Notes: generated by a model from the sequence alone, not told the origin. A stretch of 55,297 nt of DNA from Acidobacteriota bacterium (GCA_003388555.1 QQVD01000028.1:1-55297), one strand, 5' to 3'; numbered from the stretch's first letter, positions 16,365-25,682 are shown. Numbers and translations: made by a program.

Positions 16365-16834
16365 GCGACCGGACGGACCGTCCGCCGAGGTCTCCGGCAG
16401 TGGCCACGACTGCCCGTCCCGACGCGATCTGTCGGCGCCTGCGGCGCGGCGGTGAGCGCTTGGCGCCCGATCTGGCGCGTCACGCCGAGGCGTGTGCCGA
16501 CTGTGGCCGCTACCTCGAGCGACTCGAGGCCCTGCGCTCGGCCCTCGGTCGGCCGCGCTGCGAAGCCGTGCCCGATGCCGGCTTCGCCGCGCGGGTCCAG
16601 GCGCGGCTGACGGCGGCTCCCGCCGTGCAGCTCGGTGTCGCGGCGAACCGGCTGCTCCCCTTCGCCGCGGCCTCGGTGCTGGTGCTGCTCCTGCTGCAGC
16701 TGGTTCCGCGCGCTCCGGCCGCCGGCGCCGACGCCGGGTCCTTCGCCAGGACGACGCTGTCCAGCGGCGAGGAGCTGCTGCTCTGGGTGCTCGAGACGGG
16801 AGCTTCGGACGGGGCCGACGGAGCACCGCGGTGA
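16361..16834 (+). CDS. Zinc-finger-type anti-sigma factor
   Basis: A 157-residue membrane protein. The cytoplasmic N-terminal half carries HAEACADCGRYLERL, the HxxxCxxC zinc-binding anti-sigma motif that holds ECF factors inactive. One transmembrane helix (about 95-113, LLPFAAASVLVLLLLQLVP) is followed by a short periplasmic tail. It should sequester the sigma factor encoded just upstream, with which it overlaps by four bases. It also overlaps the next gene by GTGA, so the three are translationally coupled. Confidence 0.85.
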   Translation: MSDRTDRPPRSPAVATTARPDAICRRLRRGGERLAPDLARHAEACADCGRYLERLEALRSALGRPRCEAVPDAGFAARVQARLTAAPAVQLGVAANRLLPFAAASVLVLLLLQLVPRAPAAGADAGSFARTTLSSGEELLLWVLETGASDGADGAPR

Positions 16835-17295
16835 GTGGCCGCGGAGCCCTGCTCGGGGTGCTGGCGGTCTTCGGCTGCGGCGTGTTCGCCGGCTTCCTCG
16901 GCGCCCGTTTCGTCGAGGCGCATCACCCGACGGGGATCGCCATCCTGCCGGCGTCGGGCCACGGCGAGGCCGGGATCCGCAGCGTCACCGACTTCCAGCT
17001 GCACCTCGAAGAGCTGTCGCGGGAGCTCGACCTCGACGCCGAGCAGCGCCAGGCGGTAGCCGCGGTGCTGGACGACGCCAGGGAGCGCGGCAGGGCGCTG
17101 CACCTCGAGGTCATCCCCCTGATCGAGGCCTACCTCGACGCCACCCGCGACGAGATCCGGGCGGTGCTGGATCCGGCCCAGCGCCAGCGGCTCGACGCGC
17201 TCCACCGCGAGCACCGACGCGCCTTCCACCGCTTCCTCATCGGCCATTCGGGCGGCGACGGGGAGCATCACGGCAGCGCGGTACCGCACCCGTGA
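16831..17295 (+). CDS. CnrX/Spy-like periplasmic metal-sensor-type protein
   Basis: A 154-residue protein with an N-terminal membrane anchor (LLGVLAVFGCGVFAGFLGA) and a helical periplasmic domain of the heavy-metal-resistance (CnrX, ZraP, Spy) fold: FQLHLEELSRELDLDAEQRQAVAAVLDDARERG and a final LDPAQRQRLDALHREHRRAFHRF. Histidines cluster after the anchor (EAHHP) and at the C terminus (GEHHG, PHP). In the Cupriavidus cnr system the sensor CnrX, anti-sigma CnrY and sigma CnrH form one unit, and the order sigma, anti-sigma, sensor here argues for a similar signalling role. The metal, if any, cannot be told. Confidence 0.75.
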   Translation: MSGRGALLGVLAVFGCGVFAGFLGARFVEAHHPTGIAILPASGHGEAGIRSVTDFQLHLEELSRELDLDAEQRQAVAAVLDDARERGRALHLEVIPLIEAYLDATRDEIRAVLDPAQRQRLDALHREHRRAFHRFLIGHSGGDGEHHGSAVPHP

Positions 17296-17322
17296 GGCGT
17301 CGGCACTCGCTGCGCCCTCTCG

Positions 17323-17592
17323 TCAGGCGCGCAGCTTCTTCGGCGCGTGCCCTTCGATCACCGCGTGCACCAGGATCCGGCGAGGGCAGCGCGAGCACAT
17401 GCGCTGCAGCTGCTTGCCGCAGCACTTCTCCTTGACCTGCCACTCCGCGTAGGTCGACGGCCGCGACTTCACGGTGCGCCGCACCAGCTTGCGGATCTTC
17501 TTCGCCCCGAGGTCGTCCAGCTCGATGCGCTGGCGCTCTTCGAGCCGGTCGAGCTGTCGCGCCAGCTTCTCGTGATCCTTCTTGCGACCCAT
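17323..17592 (-). CDS. Small basic Cys-containing protein of unknown function
   Basis: An 89-residue, highly basic protein beginning [20 protein letters not shown]. It has a predicted amphipathic helix in the first 30 residues and a cysteine cluster, [17 protein letters not shown], near 59-75. The clustered cysteines suggest a small zinc-binding site, and the basic charge would allow nucleic acid binding. I do not recognise the family. It lies convergent to the sensor gene and divergent from arginine deiminase, with its own promoter region. Confidence 0.65.
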   Translation of the reverse strand: MGRKKDHEKLARQLDRLEERQRIELDDLGAKKIRKLVRRTVKSRPSTYAEWQVKEKCCGKQLQRMCSRCPRRILVHAVIEGHAPKKLRA

Positions 17593-17850
17593 CTTCGAAC
17601 CTCTCGTCGACACGGCGACGGCAGCGCAGAGCCGCACGTCGCTCTTCTCACCGGCTCCCGACCCACGGGCGCCAGCCGAGGGGACGACGCACCTTATCGC
17701 AATTCGGACCAACTCAGTCCCGATTCGTCCATGCCGGCCCGTGGTACCTTGCCCAGCGCGGTCGCCCTGCCGTGCACGGAGCCGACGGTCGGCATCGGCA
17801 CACTCCCTGCGTGCGGCCGGAAGAGCCGCCAGAAGAGCCGCCAGAGAGAG

Positions 17851-19161
17851 ATGAGCTCCGAATCCAACCCCAGTGAGCCCGCGTCGTCCGACTCCTCCGA
17901 GGCCCAGGCAGCGGAGGGAGTCGGCTACGGAGTGCACTCCGAGGTGGGGCGCCTGCGCACCGTGCTCGTGCACCGCCCCGGACTCGAGCTGCGCCGACTG
18001 ACTCCGAGCAACTGCGCCGACCTGCTCTTCGACGACGTCGTCTGGGTACGCCGCGCCCAGGAGCAGCACGACGCCTTCGTCGAGCTGATGCGGGGCGAGG
18101 GGATCGAGGTGCTCGAGCTCGAGGATCTGCTGGCCCAGACCCTCGAGCAGGAGGCGCCGCGCCGCGAGCTGATCGAACGCACCATCACCGACCTGACCGT
18201 CGGACGCGGCGCGGTCGACGAGGCTCGCCAGCTCCTCTACGACGCCGAGCCGGAGTGGCTGGCGCAGCACATGATCGGCGGCCTCGCGGTGCACGAGCTG
18301 CCCGGCCTCGACATCGCCGACCGCTCGCTCCTCGCCCGCACCGCGGGCACCAGCGACTTCGTGATCGCACCGCTGCCCAACTCGATGTTCACCCGCGACT
18401 CGTCGTGCTGGATCTACGGCGGCGTCAGCCTCAACCCGATGTACTACGAGTCACGCGAGCGTGAGTCGCTCAACGTCGCCACGGTGCTGCGCAACCACCC
18501 ACGCTTCCGCGACGCCGGCATCCGCACCTGGTACCCGCGCCGCGACGACCTGATCCAGGACTTCGGGCGTGCCAGCCTCGAAGGCGGCGACGTGATGCCG
18601 ATCGGGCGCGGTGTGGTGATGATCGGGCTCAGCGAGCGGACCACGGCGCAGATGATCGAGGTCCTCGCCAGCGAGCTGTTCGAAGCCGGTGCAGCGCACA
18701 GGGTCATCGTCTGCCAGATGGAGAAGGACCGCTCGCACATGCACCTCGACACGGTCCTCACCCTGCTCGACCACGACGCGGTCACCGTCTACCCCAAAGT
18801 GGTCGACGCGATCCGCGCCTTCAGCCTCTATCCGCGCGACGACGGCCGAGGGGTCGAGGTGGTGGCCGAGCGCTCGACTCTCGAGGCTCTCTCCGACGCA
18901 CTGGGGCTGGCGCCCGGTGAGCTGCGGGTGGTGCCTACCGGCGGCGACTCGTTCCAGGCCGAGCGCGAGCAGTGGGACGACGGCAACAACGTCGTCGCGC
19001 TGCGTCCGGGCGCGGTCGTCGCCTACGCCAAGAACGAGCAGACCAACCAGCTGATGCGCGAAGCCGGCATCGAGGTCTACGAGATCGAAGGCTCCGAGCT
19101 CGGTCGCGGCCGCGGTGGCGGTCACTGCATGACCTGCCCGATGCGCCGCGATCCCCTCTAG
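17851..19161 (+). CDS. arcA: Arginine deiminase
   Basis: A 436-residue arginine deiminase, which hydrolyses arginine to citrulline and ammonia. The guanidino-modifying fold is complete: [15 protein letters not shown] near residue 30-45, NSMFTRDSS near 176-184, [10 protein letters not shown] near 247-256, the catalytic histidine in [11 protein letters not shown] near 294-303, and the nucleophile cysteine in GGGHCMTCP near 424-432. The length matches the family after a roughly 25-residue Ser/Glu-rich N-terminal extension. The ATG at 17851 follows AGAGAGAG. The carbamoyltransferase at 405 could take the next step; no carbamate kinase or antiporter is in the window. Confidence 0.93.
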   Translation: MSSESNPSEPASSDSSEAQAAEGVGYGVHSEVGRLRTVLVHRPGLELRRLTPSNCADLLFDDVVWVRRAQEQHDAFVELMRGEGIEVLELEDLLAQTLEQEAPRRELIERTITDLTVGRGAVDEARQLLYDAEPEWLAQHMIGGLAVHELPGLDIADRSLLARTAGTSDFVIAPLPNSMFTRDSSCWIYGGVSLNPMYYESRERESLNVATVLRNHPRFRDAGIRTWYPRRDDLIQDFGRASLEGGDVMPIGRGVVMIGLSERTTAQMIEVLASELFEAGAAHRVIVCQMEKDRSHMHLDTVLTLLDHDAVTVYPKVVDAIRAFSLYPRDDGRGVEVVAERSTLEALSDALGLAPGELRVVPTGGDSFQAEREQWDDGNNVVALRPGAVVAYAKNEQTNQLMREAGIEVYEIEGSELGRGRGGGHCMTCPMRRDPL

Positions 19162-19194
19162 CAGGCTCGTGGCCGCGACCGCCTCCGGCCCCGC

Positions 19195-19806
19195 TCAGCC
19201 GGACAGCTGCTTGACCATCGGCACGAAGCGGATGGTGCCGCCCGCGGGCAGGGGGTGCTCGATCGGCTCACGGGCGACGTAGCCGCGCGCCGCGTAGAGG
19301 CGCACTCCCGTCAGCGTCGCCACCAGCTCGCAGCTGCCGAACCCCGCCGCGGCCGCCTCGTGCTCGCAGCGCTCGAGCAGCAGCGAGCCGAGGCCGCGGC
19401 GGGCGTGCTCGGGAGCGATGAAGAAGGCCCGTACCCGGGCCGACTCGGTCGTCGGATCGAGCCGACGCGCCTCGCGCACCGTGGCGGCGTCGCCGCCGAA
19501 CAGCGTGCCGCGGTGGCTCCAGCCGCCGCAGGCGACGATTTCGGCGGCTCCTCCTTCGTGGCGCTCGATCACGAAGTAGGTGGCGTCCTCGATCAGCTGG
19601 GTGTCGACGGCCCAGGCGGTGCCGAGCGCCCCCTCGATCTGCTCGTCGGTGTAGTCGACGGCGCAGAGACTGCGGGCCGAGCGCTCGATCAGGCTCTGCA
19701 GTGCGGGGATGTCGGCCGTCTTCGCACAACGCACGGCGAAACCACCGTGGCCGCCGTCGCCGCCAACTCTCGACCCGGACCGTGGGGGTGCATCCGAGCT
19801 CGACAT
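19195..19806 (-). CDS. GNAT family N-acetyltransferase
   Basis: A 203-residue acetyltransferase. Motif A reads VRAFFIAPEHARRGLGSLLLERCEHEA, with the acetyl-CoA loop RRGLGS, and the C-terminal half has the LYAARGYVAREPIEHPL strand. The opening AKTADIPALQSLIERSARSL is typical of the group often labelled with YiaC/PhnO-like enzymes. The start at 19806 is chosen for a GGGAG Shine-Dalgarno. A GTG at 19842 would overlap the DUF2905 gene. The substrate is unknown. Confidence 0.85.
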   Translation of the reverse strand: MSSSDAPPRSGSRVGGDGGHGGFAVRCAKTADIPALQSLIERSARSLCAVDYTDEQIEGALGTAWAVDTQLIEDATYFVIERHEGGAAEIVACGGWSHRGTLFGGDAATVREARRLDPTTESARVRAFFIAPEHARRGLGSLLLERCEHEAAAAGFGSCELVATLTGVRLYAARGYVAREPIEHPLPAGGTIRFVPMVKQLSG

Positions 19807-19823
19807 GCTCTCCCGTCCGCCGG

Positions 19824-20042
19824 TCAACGCCATCTGTCCCACAGCCAGAGTAGCAGCGTCGCCACGCCGCTCAACAGCAGACAGGTGGTGAGCGGCAGGT
19901 AGAGGCGCGCCGCCTCACCGCCGAATTGCAGATCGCCGGGAAGTCGGCCGAGGCGCACTCTGCCGTAGACCATCGCCACCCCCAACAGGGCGAGCGCTGC
20001 ACCGACCAGCACCAGGAGCTTGCCGAGCGACTCGCTGCCCAT
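19824..20042 (-). CDS. DUF2905 small membrane protein
   Basis: A 72-residue protein with two transmembrane helices. The first is LGKLLVLVGAALALLGVAMVYG, followed by the short family turn RLGRLPGDLQFGG, and the second helix ends in WLWDRWR. The pattern (Leu-Pro-Gly-Asp before an aromatic strand and two helices) is DUF2905, of unknown function. It lies 10 bases from the DUF2164 gene upstream and directly before the GNAT gene, so the three are probably cotranscribed. Confidence 0.85.
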   Translation of the reverse strand: MGSESLGKLLVLVGAALALLGVAMVYGRVRLGRLPGDLQFGGEAARLYLPLTTCLLLSGVATLLLWLWDRWR

Positions 20043-20052
20043 CGAGAAGCCC

Positions 20053-20310
20053 TCAGCGCAGCGCCTCGTGCCGCGCCAGGTCGGCCTCGAGATCGTCGAG
20101 CCTGCTCGCCACGTAGTCGCGCGCATCGGTCAGGGCACGGTTGTAGACCGAAGGTCCCAGCAGCCCGACGACGATCTCCAGCAGGCGCTCCGCCTGGAAG
20201 TCGCTGAGCGCACGATCGAACTCGTCCTCGAAGACCTCCTGCAGCGAGGCGGTCAGCTGACGCCGCTGGTCCTCGCCCAGTCGCAGCAGCGAATCGTCGC
20301 GGTCAGCCAT
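20053..20310 (-). CDS. DUF2164 family protein
   Basis: An 85-residue acidic protein with the DUF2164 pattern: LTASLQEVFEDEFDRALSDF, ERLLEIVVGLLGPSVYNRAL and a closing ARDYVASRLDDLEADLARHE helix. Length and spacing fit the family, whose function is unknown. The ATG at 20310 is preferred over upstream readings that add only basic low-complexity residues. Confidence 0.85.
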   Translation of the reverse strand: MADRDDSLLRLGEDQRRQLTASLQEVFEDEFDRALSDFQAERLLEIVVGLLGPSVYNRALTDARDYVASRLDDLEADLARHEALR

Positions 20311-20403
20311 CTCCCGTCCTCCCCTTGCAGTGCACGAGCCGAGGCAGACTCGAGCATAGCGGCAGCGCCAGCGGCGCACGACCGGATCGAGCCGCTGCGA
20401 CCG

Positions 20404-20991
20404 TCATCCGACACCTCGGAGCTGGCCGATCGCCTCCTCGGTGGTGAGGATGCGGGCGAACTCTCCACGCAGGTGCGCCAGGGCCAGCTCGTGCACCAGC
20501 TGCGCCTCGAAGATCCGGCCGTCGTGGCCCAGACGCTCGTGACAGGCCGTCGCGTCGTGCACCACCGCGACGCTGAAGCCGAGGTCGGCGGCGGCGCGCA
20601 CCGTCGAGGAGACGCAGTGGTCGGTGGTGAGACCAGCGACGACCAGGCTGTCGATTCCCGCTCCGCGCAGGTGGGCCTCGAGATCGGTGCCGACGAAGGC
20701 GCTGTTGGTGTGCTTGCGGAAGAGCTTCTCGCCCGGCACCGGCCTGGCCTCGGGCTTGACCTCGCATCCGGGGGCCTCGGGGCGCAACGTCGATCCGGGC
20801 TCGATCGAGTGATGCTGGACGTGCACCACGGGCACTCCGGCGGCGCGCCAGGCGGCCAGCAGCCGTGCGATGTTGGACTCGGCTCCGGGGTTGTTGCGCC
20901 GGCCGTGCACCGGGTCGTCGAGCCCGATCTGCACGTCGACGACGAGCAGTGCGGGCGGCGCCGTGCCCTCACCTCCGGGTCGCAACCGCAC
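20404..20991 (-). CDS. Isochorismatase-family cysteine hydrolase
   Basis: A 195-residue hydrolase of the isochorismatase/nicotinamidase superfamily. The catalytic triad is visible: Asp19 (ALLVVDVQ), Lys93 (FRKHTNSAF) and Cys126 (GLTTDHCVSST), with the usual cis-peptide before the cysteine segment. The substrate is not determined by these motifs; the subfamily includes nicotinamidases, N-carbamoylsarcosine amidases and biuret hydrolases. It stands 15 bases downstream of the STAS-like gene at 21007 on the same strand and is probably cotranscribed. Confidence 0.9.
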   Translation of the reverse strand: MRLRPGGEGTAPPALLVVDVQIGLDDPVHGRRNNPGAESNIARLLAAWRAAGVPVVHVQHHSIEPGSTLRPEAPGCEVKPEARPVPGEKLFRKHTNSAFVGTDLEAHLRGAGIDSLVVAGLTTDHCVSSTVRAAADLGFSVAVVHDATACHERLGHDGRIFEAQLVHELALAHLRGEFARILTTEEAIGQLRGVG

Positions 20992-21006
20992 CTCCGACGG
21001 GGAGGC

Positions 21007-21402
21007 TCACGATGCTTCCAGCTGCCGCTCGCTGACGCCGAGCCACTCGAGCGCCTCGGCGCGGCTACGGAACACCCGCTGCTCGAAAGGCAGAGGGTAC
21101 GACTCGGCCAGCCCGATGTACTGGCGCCCGAGCGCGTAGCCGAAGTCCGCGGGAACGACGAGCGCCGTCTTGCCTCCCTCTCGTCCACGGACTTCGCCCA
21201 CCAGCGAAGCCTGCATCTTGCGGGTGTCTTCGTAGCTGGATCCCGCCCAGACCACCTTCTCCAGATCCCAGAGGCTGAATCGGGGCGGCGGGTCCATGGC
21301 GTACAGCGCCCGCGTGGCGTCGACGAACTCCCGTTCGCTGAGCTCGCCCTCGACCCGATGCTCGATCAGGTCGAGCCGGGGATGGTACAGCCGCTCGATC
21401 AT
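21007..21402 (-). CDS. Hypothetical STAS/SpoIIAA-like protein
   Basis: A 131-residue protein with no named domain that I can secure. The secondary structure pattern (IERLYHPRLDLIEHRVEG, then FSLWDLEKVVW, then KTALVVPADFGYALG and a final VFRSRAEALEWLGV) resembles the SpoIIAA-like STAS fold of proteins annotated only as hypothetical. The end VFRSRAEALEWLGV is the typical C-terminal helix. No regulatory partner is visible nearby. An alternative ATG lies at 21414. Confidence 0.6.
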   Translation of the reverse strand: MIERLYHPRLDLIEHRVEGELSEREFVDATRALYAMDPPPRFSLWDLEKVVWAGSSYEDTRKMQASLVGEVRGREGGKTALVVPADFGYALGRQYIGLAESYPLPFEQRVFRSRAEALEWLGVSERQLEAS

Positions 21403-21532
21403 CGCCGGCAGCATACTCTGACGTCGTTCCGTTCCTGGAGACTCTTTGGGCTGCCGGAACGACGAATCGAGGCCGGACGGAACACCCGTGGAGGACCGGC
21501 GTTGAGTCACTCCGCTACCCTGGAGGGGCTCG

Positions 21533-24112
21533 ATGCACGAAGTCGCCTCCGATCTCGTGATCCTGCTGGCCGGGATCTGGCTCGTCGCCGTCACGCTGCG
21601 GCCGCTTGGTCTGCCCACCGTGATGGGCGAGCTGATCGTCGGCGTGGTGGTCGGTCCCGCGGTGCTCGGGATCGTTCAGCCAGGCGAGGCGATCGAGCTG
21701 CTGGCCGAGATCGGGATCTTCTTCCTGATGTTCCACGCCGGCGCCGAGACCCAGCCGCAGGAGTTCTACGACGCGATCAAGCGCTCGCTCGGTGTGGCGT
21801 TGGTGGGCGCCATCGTGCCCTTCAGTGTCAGCTTCTCGATCGCGACGCTCTTCTTCGGCCTCGACCGCATCGGTGCCACCTTCGTCGGCCTCACCATGAC
21901 CGCCACCGCGGTGGTCATCACCCTGACGAGCCTCAAGGACCTCGGGCTCGAGGACACCTTGGTGGCGAGGGTGATCGTCGCCAGCTGCGTGATCGACGAT
22001 CTGCTCACCGTCGTCGTGTTCGGCGTCCTGCTCGGCGTGTTGACGGGCGGTTCGTTCGAGGCCGCGGCCATGGTGACCACGATCGGCAAGGTGATCGGCT
22101 TCTTCGTCGTGCTCTTCCTGGTGGCGCGCTACGTCTATCCCCGTCTGACGCTGCCGTTCCGCAGCGAAGGGGGCAAGGGGTTCACCTTCGTCCTGCTGAC
22201 CGCCGTCGCCGCCGGCCTGTTCGCCGAGTCGATCGGGCTGCACATGATCCTCGGCGCCTATCTGGCGGGGTTGTTCTTCGAAGAGCGGGTGGCCGACGCG
22301 AGCCTCGTGCGGGTGGTGAAGGACCGCGCCTACGGGATCGCCTACTCGTTCCTGGGGCCGATCTTCTTCATCTCCCTCGGCTTCGAGATCACCTTCGACA
22401 TCAGCGGCTCGGGAGTCGGGTTCCTGCTGCTGCTCACCGGCGCTGTGATCGTCGGCCAGATCCTCAGCGCCGGCAGCATGGCGCGGCAGATCGGGATGTC
22501 CTGGCGCGAGTCGCTCACCGTCGGCGTCGGCATGTGCGGCCGCGCCGAGCTGGCCTTCATCCTGGCCGCTCTGGCGCTCTCGGAGGGCGCCATCGACAAG
22601 CCGGTCTTCTCGGTCCTCATCTTCACCTGCTTCCTGCTCAACCTCTTCACGCCCCTCGCCCTCAAGGGCTGCGCCGACCTGCTATGCGGAGGAGCCTCGC
22701 ACCTCGCCGACGCCACCCGCGGTGTGGTGCAGATCGACAAGTTCAAGCGACGCGGCTTCGATCCGGAAGAGGACCGGGTCAACACCCTGCCCGAGCTCGA
22801 GGGCGGCGTGATCGTCTACGGCTACGGTCCCGAGGTCGAGCTGCTTCTCGTCGAACTGGAGAACCGCGGCGTACCGACACTGATCCTCGAAGAGGACGAG
22901 GAGCGGGTCGAGCGGCTGCTGGAACGAGGCCGTCGCGTCGTCTTCACACCGCAGGCGGGAGACGGCGAGCTCGACATGCAGGCCATCTCCCAGGTCCGTG
23001 CGGTCGTCACCAACACCGACGACGACCGCAGCGGCGTCTTCGTCCTCGCGGCGCGCGACCACGGTTTCGAGGGACCGATCGTCTCGTTGATCGACAGTCC
23101 TAGCCGTCGCTCGGCCCTGATGCTCTCGGGAGCCACGATGGCGTTCACTCCCGAGCACATCCTCGCGGCGGCCCTGGCGGCGCGCGCCAGCCGCCGCATG
23201 GGACCCCTCGTCACCGGTGTTGCGCCGACCGACGCCGAGCTCGAGATCGCCGAGCTCCGCGTGCACCGGAACAGCCCGCTCGCCGGCAGCACACTGGCCG
23301 CCGCCGAGATCGGCCCGCGCACCGGCGCCCACGTCGTCGGACAGTGGCGCGACAACGAGCTGGCGCCGCCGCCGGCGCCCGATGCCGAGCTGGCCGCTGG
23401 CGCCCTGCTGGTGGCCGTCGGCAGTCCCGACAGCTTGCAGGCCCTCAGCGAGATGGTCCTGCCGATACCCGAGTCCGGCCCGATCGTGGTGATCGGCCAC
23501 GGGCCGGTGGGCGAGAAGCTCGCCCAGCTGCTCGGCGACGCGGAGGAGCCGGTGCGGGTCGTGCACACCGACCCAGGCCCCGGAGTCGACTTCGCCGGCG
23601 ACGTCTACGACCACGAGGTGCTCGAGCAGGCCGGGGTCCGGGCGGCGCGGGCCGTCGTGGTCACGCTGCAGACCACCAGGGCCTCCGACCGCGCCACCCG
23701 GATCGCGACACGGGTGTTGCGCGACCACGCCCCCGACGTGCCGATCCTGGCCGGCCTCTCGCTGCTGGACAGCGTCGACGGAGTGATCGCCGCCGGCGCC
23801 GACTACGCTCTCTCCCTGAGCCAGGTCTCCGGCCAGATCCTGGTCCGCCAGGTGCTACGCGAGACGCTCTCGCTGCAGCCACATCTGAGGCTCGCCAAGC
23901 TGGCTCCCGGACGGCTCGTCGGACGCGACCCACTCAGCGAGGGAGTACGCGAGAAGACCGGCTGCACCGTGGTCGCGATCGAGCGCGACGGGGAGGTGAC
24001 CACCGATCTCTCCCACTCCTTCGAGCTGCGCGAGGACGACGCGATCTTCGTCTGCGGCTCGACGCGCGCCCTGCGCCGGCTCGACGAGCGCTACCGGACC
24101 TCACACCTGTGA
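21533..24112 (+). CDS. CPA2-type cation:proton antiporter with two RCK modules
   Basis: An 859-residue protein. Residues 1-390 form about 12 transmembrane helices of the KefB/KefC-type exchanger, including the conserved AEIGIFFLMFHAGAE, VIDDLLTVVVFG and GMCGRAELAFILAALAL segments. The cytoplasmic half has two consecutive regulatory units: TrkA-N (GVIVYGYGPEVELLLVEL near 424) plus TrkA-C, then a second TrkA-N (GPIVVIGHGPVGEKLAQLL near 645) plus TrkA-C. Kef proteins usually carry one; the doubled module is unusual. It should export a monovalent cation under ligand control. The ATG at 21533 has a GGAGGGG Shine-Dalgarno. It is convergent with the gene at 24159. Confidence 0.9.
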   Translation: MHEVASDLVILLAGIWLVAVTLRPLGLPTVMGELIVGVVVGPAVLGIVQPGEAIELLAEIGIFFLMFHAGAETQPQEFYDAIKRSLGVALVGAIVPFSVSFSIATLFFGLDRIGATFVGLTMTATAVVITLTSLKDLGLEDTLVARVIVASCVIDDLLTVVVFGVLLGVLTGGSFEAAAMVTTIGKVIGFFVVLFLVARYVYPRLTLPFRSEGGKGFTFVLLTAVAAGLFAESIGLHMILGAYLAGLFFEERVADASLVRVVKDRAYGIAYSFLGPIFFISLGFEITFDISGSGVGFLLLLTGAVIVGQILSAGSMARQIGMSWRESLTVGVGMCGRAELAFILAALALSEGAIDKPVFSVLIFTCFLLNLFTPLALKGCADLLCGGASHLADATRGVVQIDKFKRRGFDPEEDRVNTLPELEGGVIVYGYGPEVELLLVELENRGVPTLILEEDEERVERLLERGRRVVFTPQAGDGELDMQAISQVRAVVTNTDDDRSGVFVLAARDHGFEGPIVSLIDSPSRRSALMLSGATMAFTPEHILAAALAARASRRMGPLVTGVAPTDAELEIAELRVHRNSPLAGSTLAAAEIGPRTGAHVVGQWRDNELAPPPAPDAELAAGALLVAVGSPDSLQALSEMVLPIPESGPIVVIGHGPVGEKLAQLLGDAEEPVRVVHTDPGPGVDFAGDVYDHEVLEQAGVRAARAVVVTLQTTRASDRATRIATRVLRDHAPDVPILAGLSLLDSVDGVIAAGADYALSLSQVSGQILVRQVLRETLSLQPHLRLAKLAPGRLVGRDPLSEGVREKTGCTVVAIERDGEVTTDLSHSFELREDDAIFVCGSTRALRRLDERYRTSHL

Positions 24113-24158
24113 CCGACCCGTCGACCGGCGGTGATCGCCGCGGCCCGCGACACCCGAA

Positions 24159-25130
24159 TCAGCCGCGCGCCATCCGGTAGTGCAGCCTGAGGAAGACCCG
24201 GCGCCAGAGGGTGAAGGTGTGGTCGGTGCGCAGGACGTCGACGCCGGAGTCGGCATCCGTCTCGGCGTAGACACGGATGCGCTCGCGGAACGTGCGCAGG
24301 TAGCGCACCCAGGAACGGCTGCCGCGATCGCGGACGCGGAAGTAGAACCCGGCGTCGCCGATGCGCCGTCCCGAGGACTCGAGCACGAGGGCACCCGAGT
24401 CGGCGACCGACGGCTTCATGATCACCGTCGCACTGCCGTTGGGCAGCGGGAACACCACCTTGACGCAGGGCGCCGGGTGTCCCGGGATTCGCGCCGTCGA
24501 ATAGGCGCCGACGTACACCGTGGAACCGGATCCGAGGTTGCGCCGCACCCAACCGGTCAGCACCGGCGCCGCCGGGCAGCGCCCGGGCTCGACGAGACGT
24601 ACGATCTCGCTACCCATTCCCCGGGCGCTGTCGAGCGGTGCCAGCGGCACGTTGAGCTGCTGCAGTCGGCGGCTGAAGATCCAGGCCAGCGCCTCGCCGA
24701 ACGGCCGGAAGAAGCCCGACCACTGCGACCAGATGTCGAGCCGGTAGGCGGCGGTGTGCTCGTAGAAGTCGCGCACCAGCGGATGCACCCGACGCGAATC
24801 GAAGCCCGGGCCGTCGAGCTCCGAGAGCGACGGCATGAGCCCCGCGTCGGGCGACGACGGCATCACCTCGAGGCCCCGCTCGCTCGCCCAGCGCGAGAAG
24901 AAGTCGGCCCCGATGCGATCGGTGGAGCCGTAGGGCCCGTCGAGCCAGTGGCCCTCGTCGACCTCGAGCCTCCGGCCGGTGAGCTGCACCCATCGCTGCG
25001 TCGCCCAGTCGACCGCGGCACCGCGTCGATCGCCGAGCCACGGCGAACGTAGCCGACGGCCCGCCGCGGCCTCCCCGCGCGCCGCGCCGGCCGCGACATT
25101 GGCCCGACGGATGGACCGGTCTTCTTCCAC
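24159..25130 (-). CDS. Conserved hypothetical protein
   Basis: A 323-residue protein without a domain I can name. It begins with a basic segment and then LTGRRLEVDEGHWLDGPYGSTDRIGADFF. It is rich in aromatic residues in the middle (YRLDIWSQWSGFFRPFGEALAWIFSRR) and ends with beta-rich sequence such as CVKVVFPLPNGSATVIMKP and AGFYFRVRDRGSRSWVRYLRTF. No transmembrane helix or signal peptide is evident. It might bind a hydrophobic or lipid ligand, but this is speculation. Confidence 0.6.
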   Translation of the reverse strand: MEEDRSIRRANVAAGAARGEAAAGRRLRSPWLGDRRGAAVDWATQRWVQLTGRRLEVDEGHWLDGPYGSTDRIGADFFSRWASERGLEVMPSSPDAGLMPSLSELDGPGFDSRRVHPLVRDFYEHTAAYRLDIWSQWSGFFRPFGEALAWIFSRRLQQLNVPLAPLDSARGMGSEIVRLVEPGRCPAAPVLTGWVRRNLGSGSTVYVGAYSTARIPGHPAPCVKVVFPLPNGSATVIMKPSVADSGALVLESSGRRIGDAGFYFRVRDRGSRSWVRYLRTFRERIRVYAETDADSGVDVLRTDHTFTLWRRVFLRLHYRMARG

Positions 25131-25170
25131 GCCGTCCAGGATACCCGTGGCCGCGCCGGCGGGAGGAACC

Positions 25171-25614
25171 TCAGCGCAGACGCCGCGACATCAATCGGTA
25201 ACCGTCTCGCTCGGTGAAGCCGCTGCGCCGGTAGGCGGCGCGCCCGGCCTCGTTGCCGTGCGCCACCTCGAGGTGCAGCGCTCTCACTCCCAACGCCTCC
25301 ACCTCCCGGCAGAGCAGATCGACCGCCGCGCCGCCGACGCCGACACCACGGTGTTCTGCGAGCACGAAGAGCTCGTCGAGGAAAGCGTCGCGGCCGCCGA
25401 ACTCGAGCGAGTACCCGAAGCAGACGGCCGCGTAGCCGACCCGGGCTCCGTCGCGTTCGATCCACCAGATGCGGCCGAGGTCGTTGTCGCCGAGCAGCGG
25501 CGCGACCGCGTCCTCGAGCGGCTCGGGCGAGGCGAGGCCGTCGTGAGCGTGGTACCGCCGCACCAGCGCCACGACCGCCGTCAGATCGTCGCGCTGGGCC
25601 AGGCTCAGGTTCAC
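25171..25614 (-). CDS. GNAT family N-acetyltransferase
   Basis: A 147-residue acetyltransferase. The acetyl-CoA loop is LDELFVLAEHRGVGVGGAAVDLL and motif B is LHLEVAHGNEAGRAAYRRSGF, followed by RDGYRLMSRRL. The GTG at 25614 is chosen; the reading frame runs further upstream without support. It is close to the amidohydrolase gene on the same strand, and the substrate is unknown. Confidence 0.85.
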   Translation of the reverse strand: MNLSLAQRDDLTAVVALVRRYHAHDGLASPEPLEDAVAPLLGDNDLGRIWWIERDGARVGYAAVCFGYSLEFGGRDAFLDELFVLAEHRGVGVGGAAVDLLCREVEALGVRALHLEVAHGNEAGRAAYRRSGFTERDGYRLMSRRLR

Positions 25615-25682
25615 CGAACCAGACGCACCGGACTTCGAGCGACCGCGATCCAGGCTCGAAGCGGCTCCCTCCCCTGCTCCAC

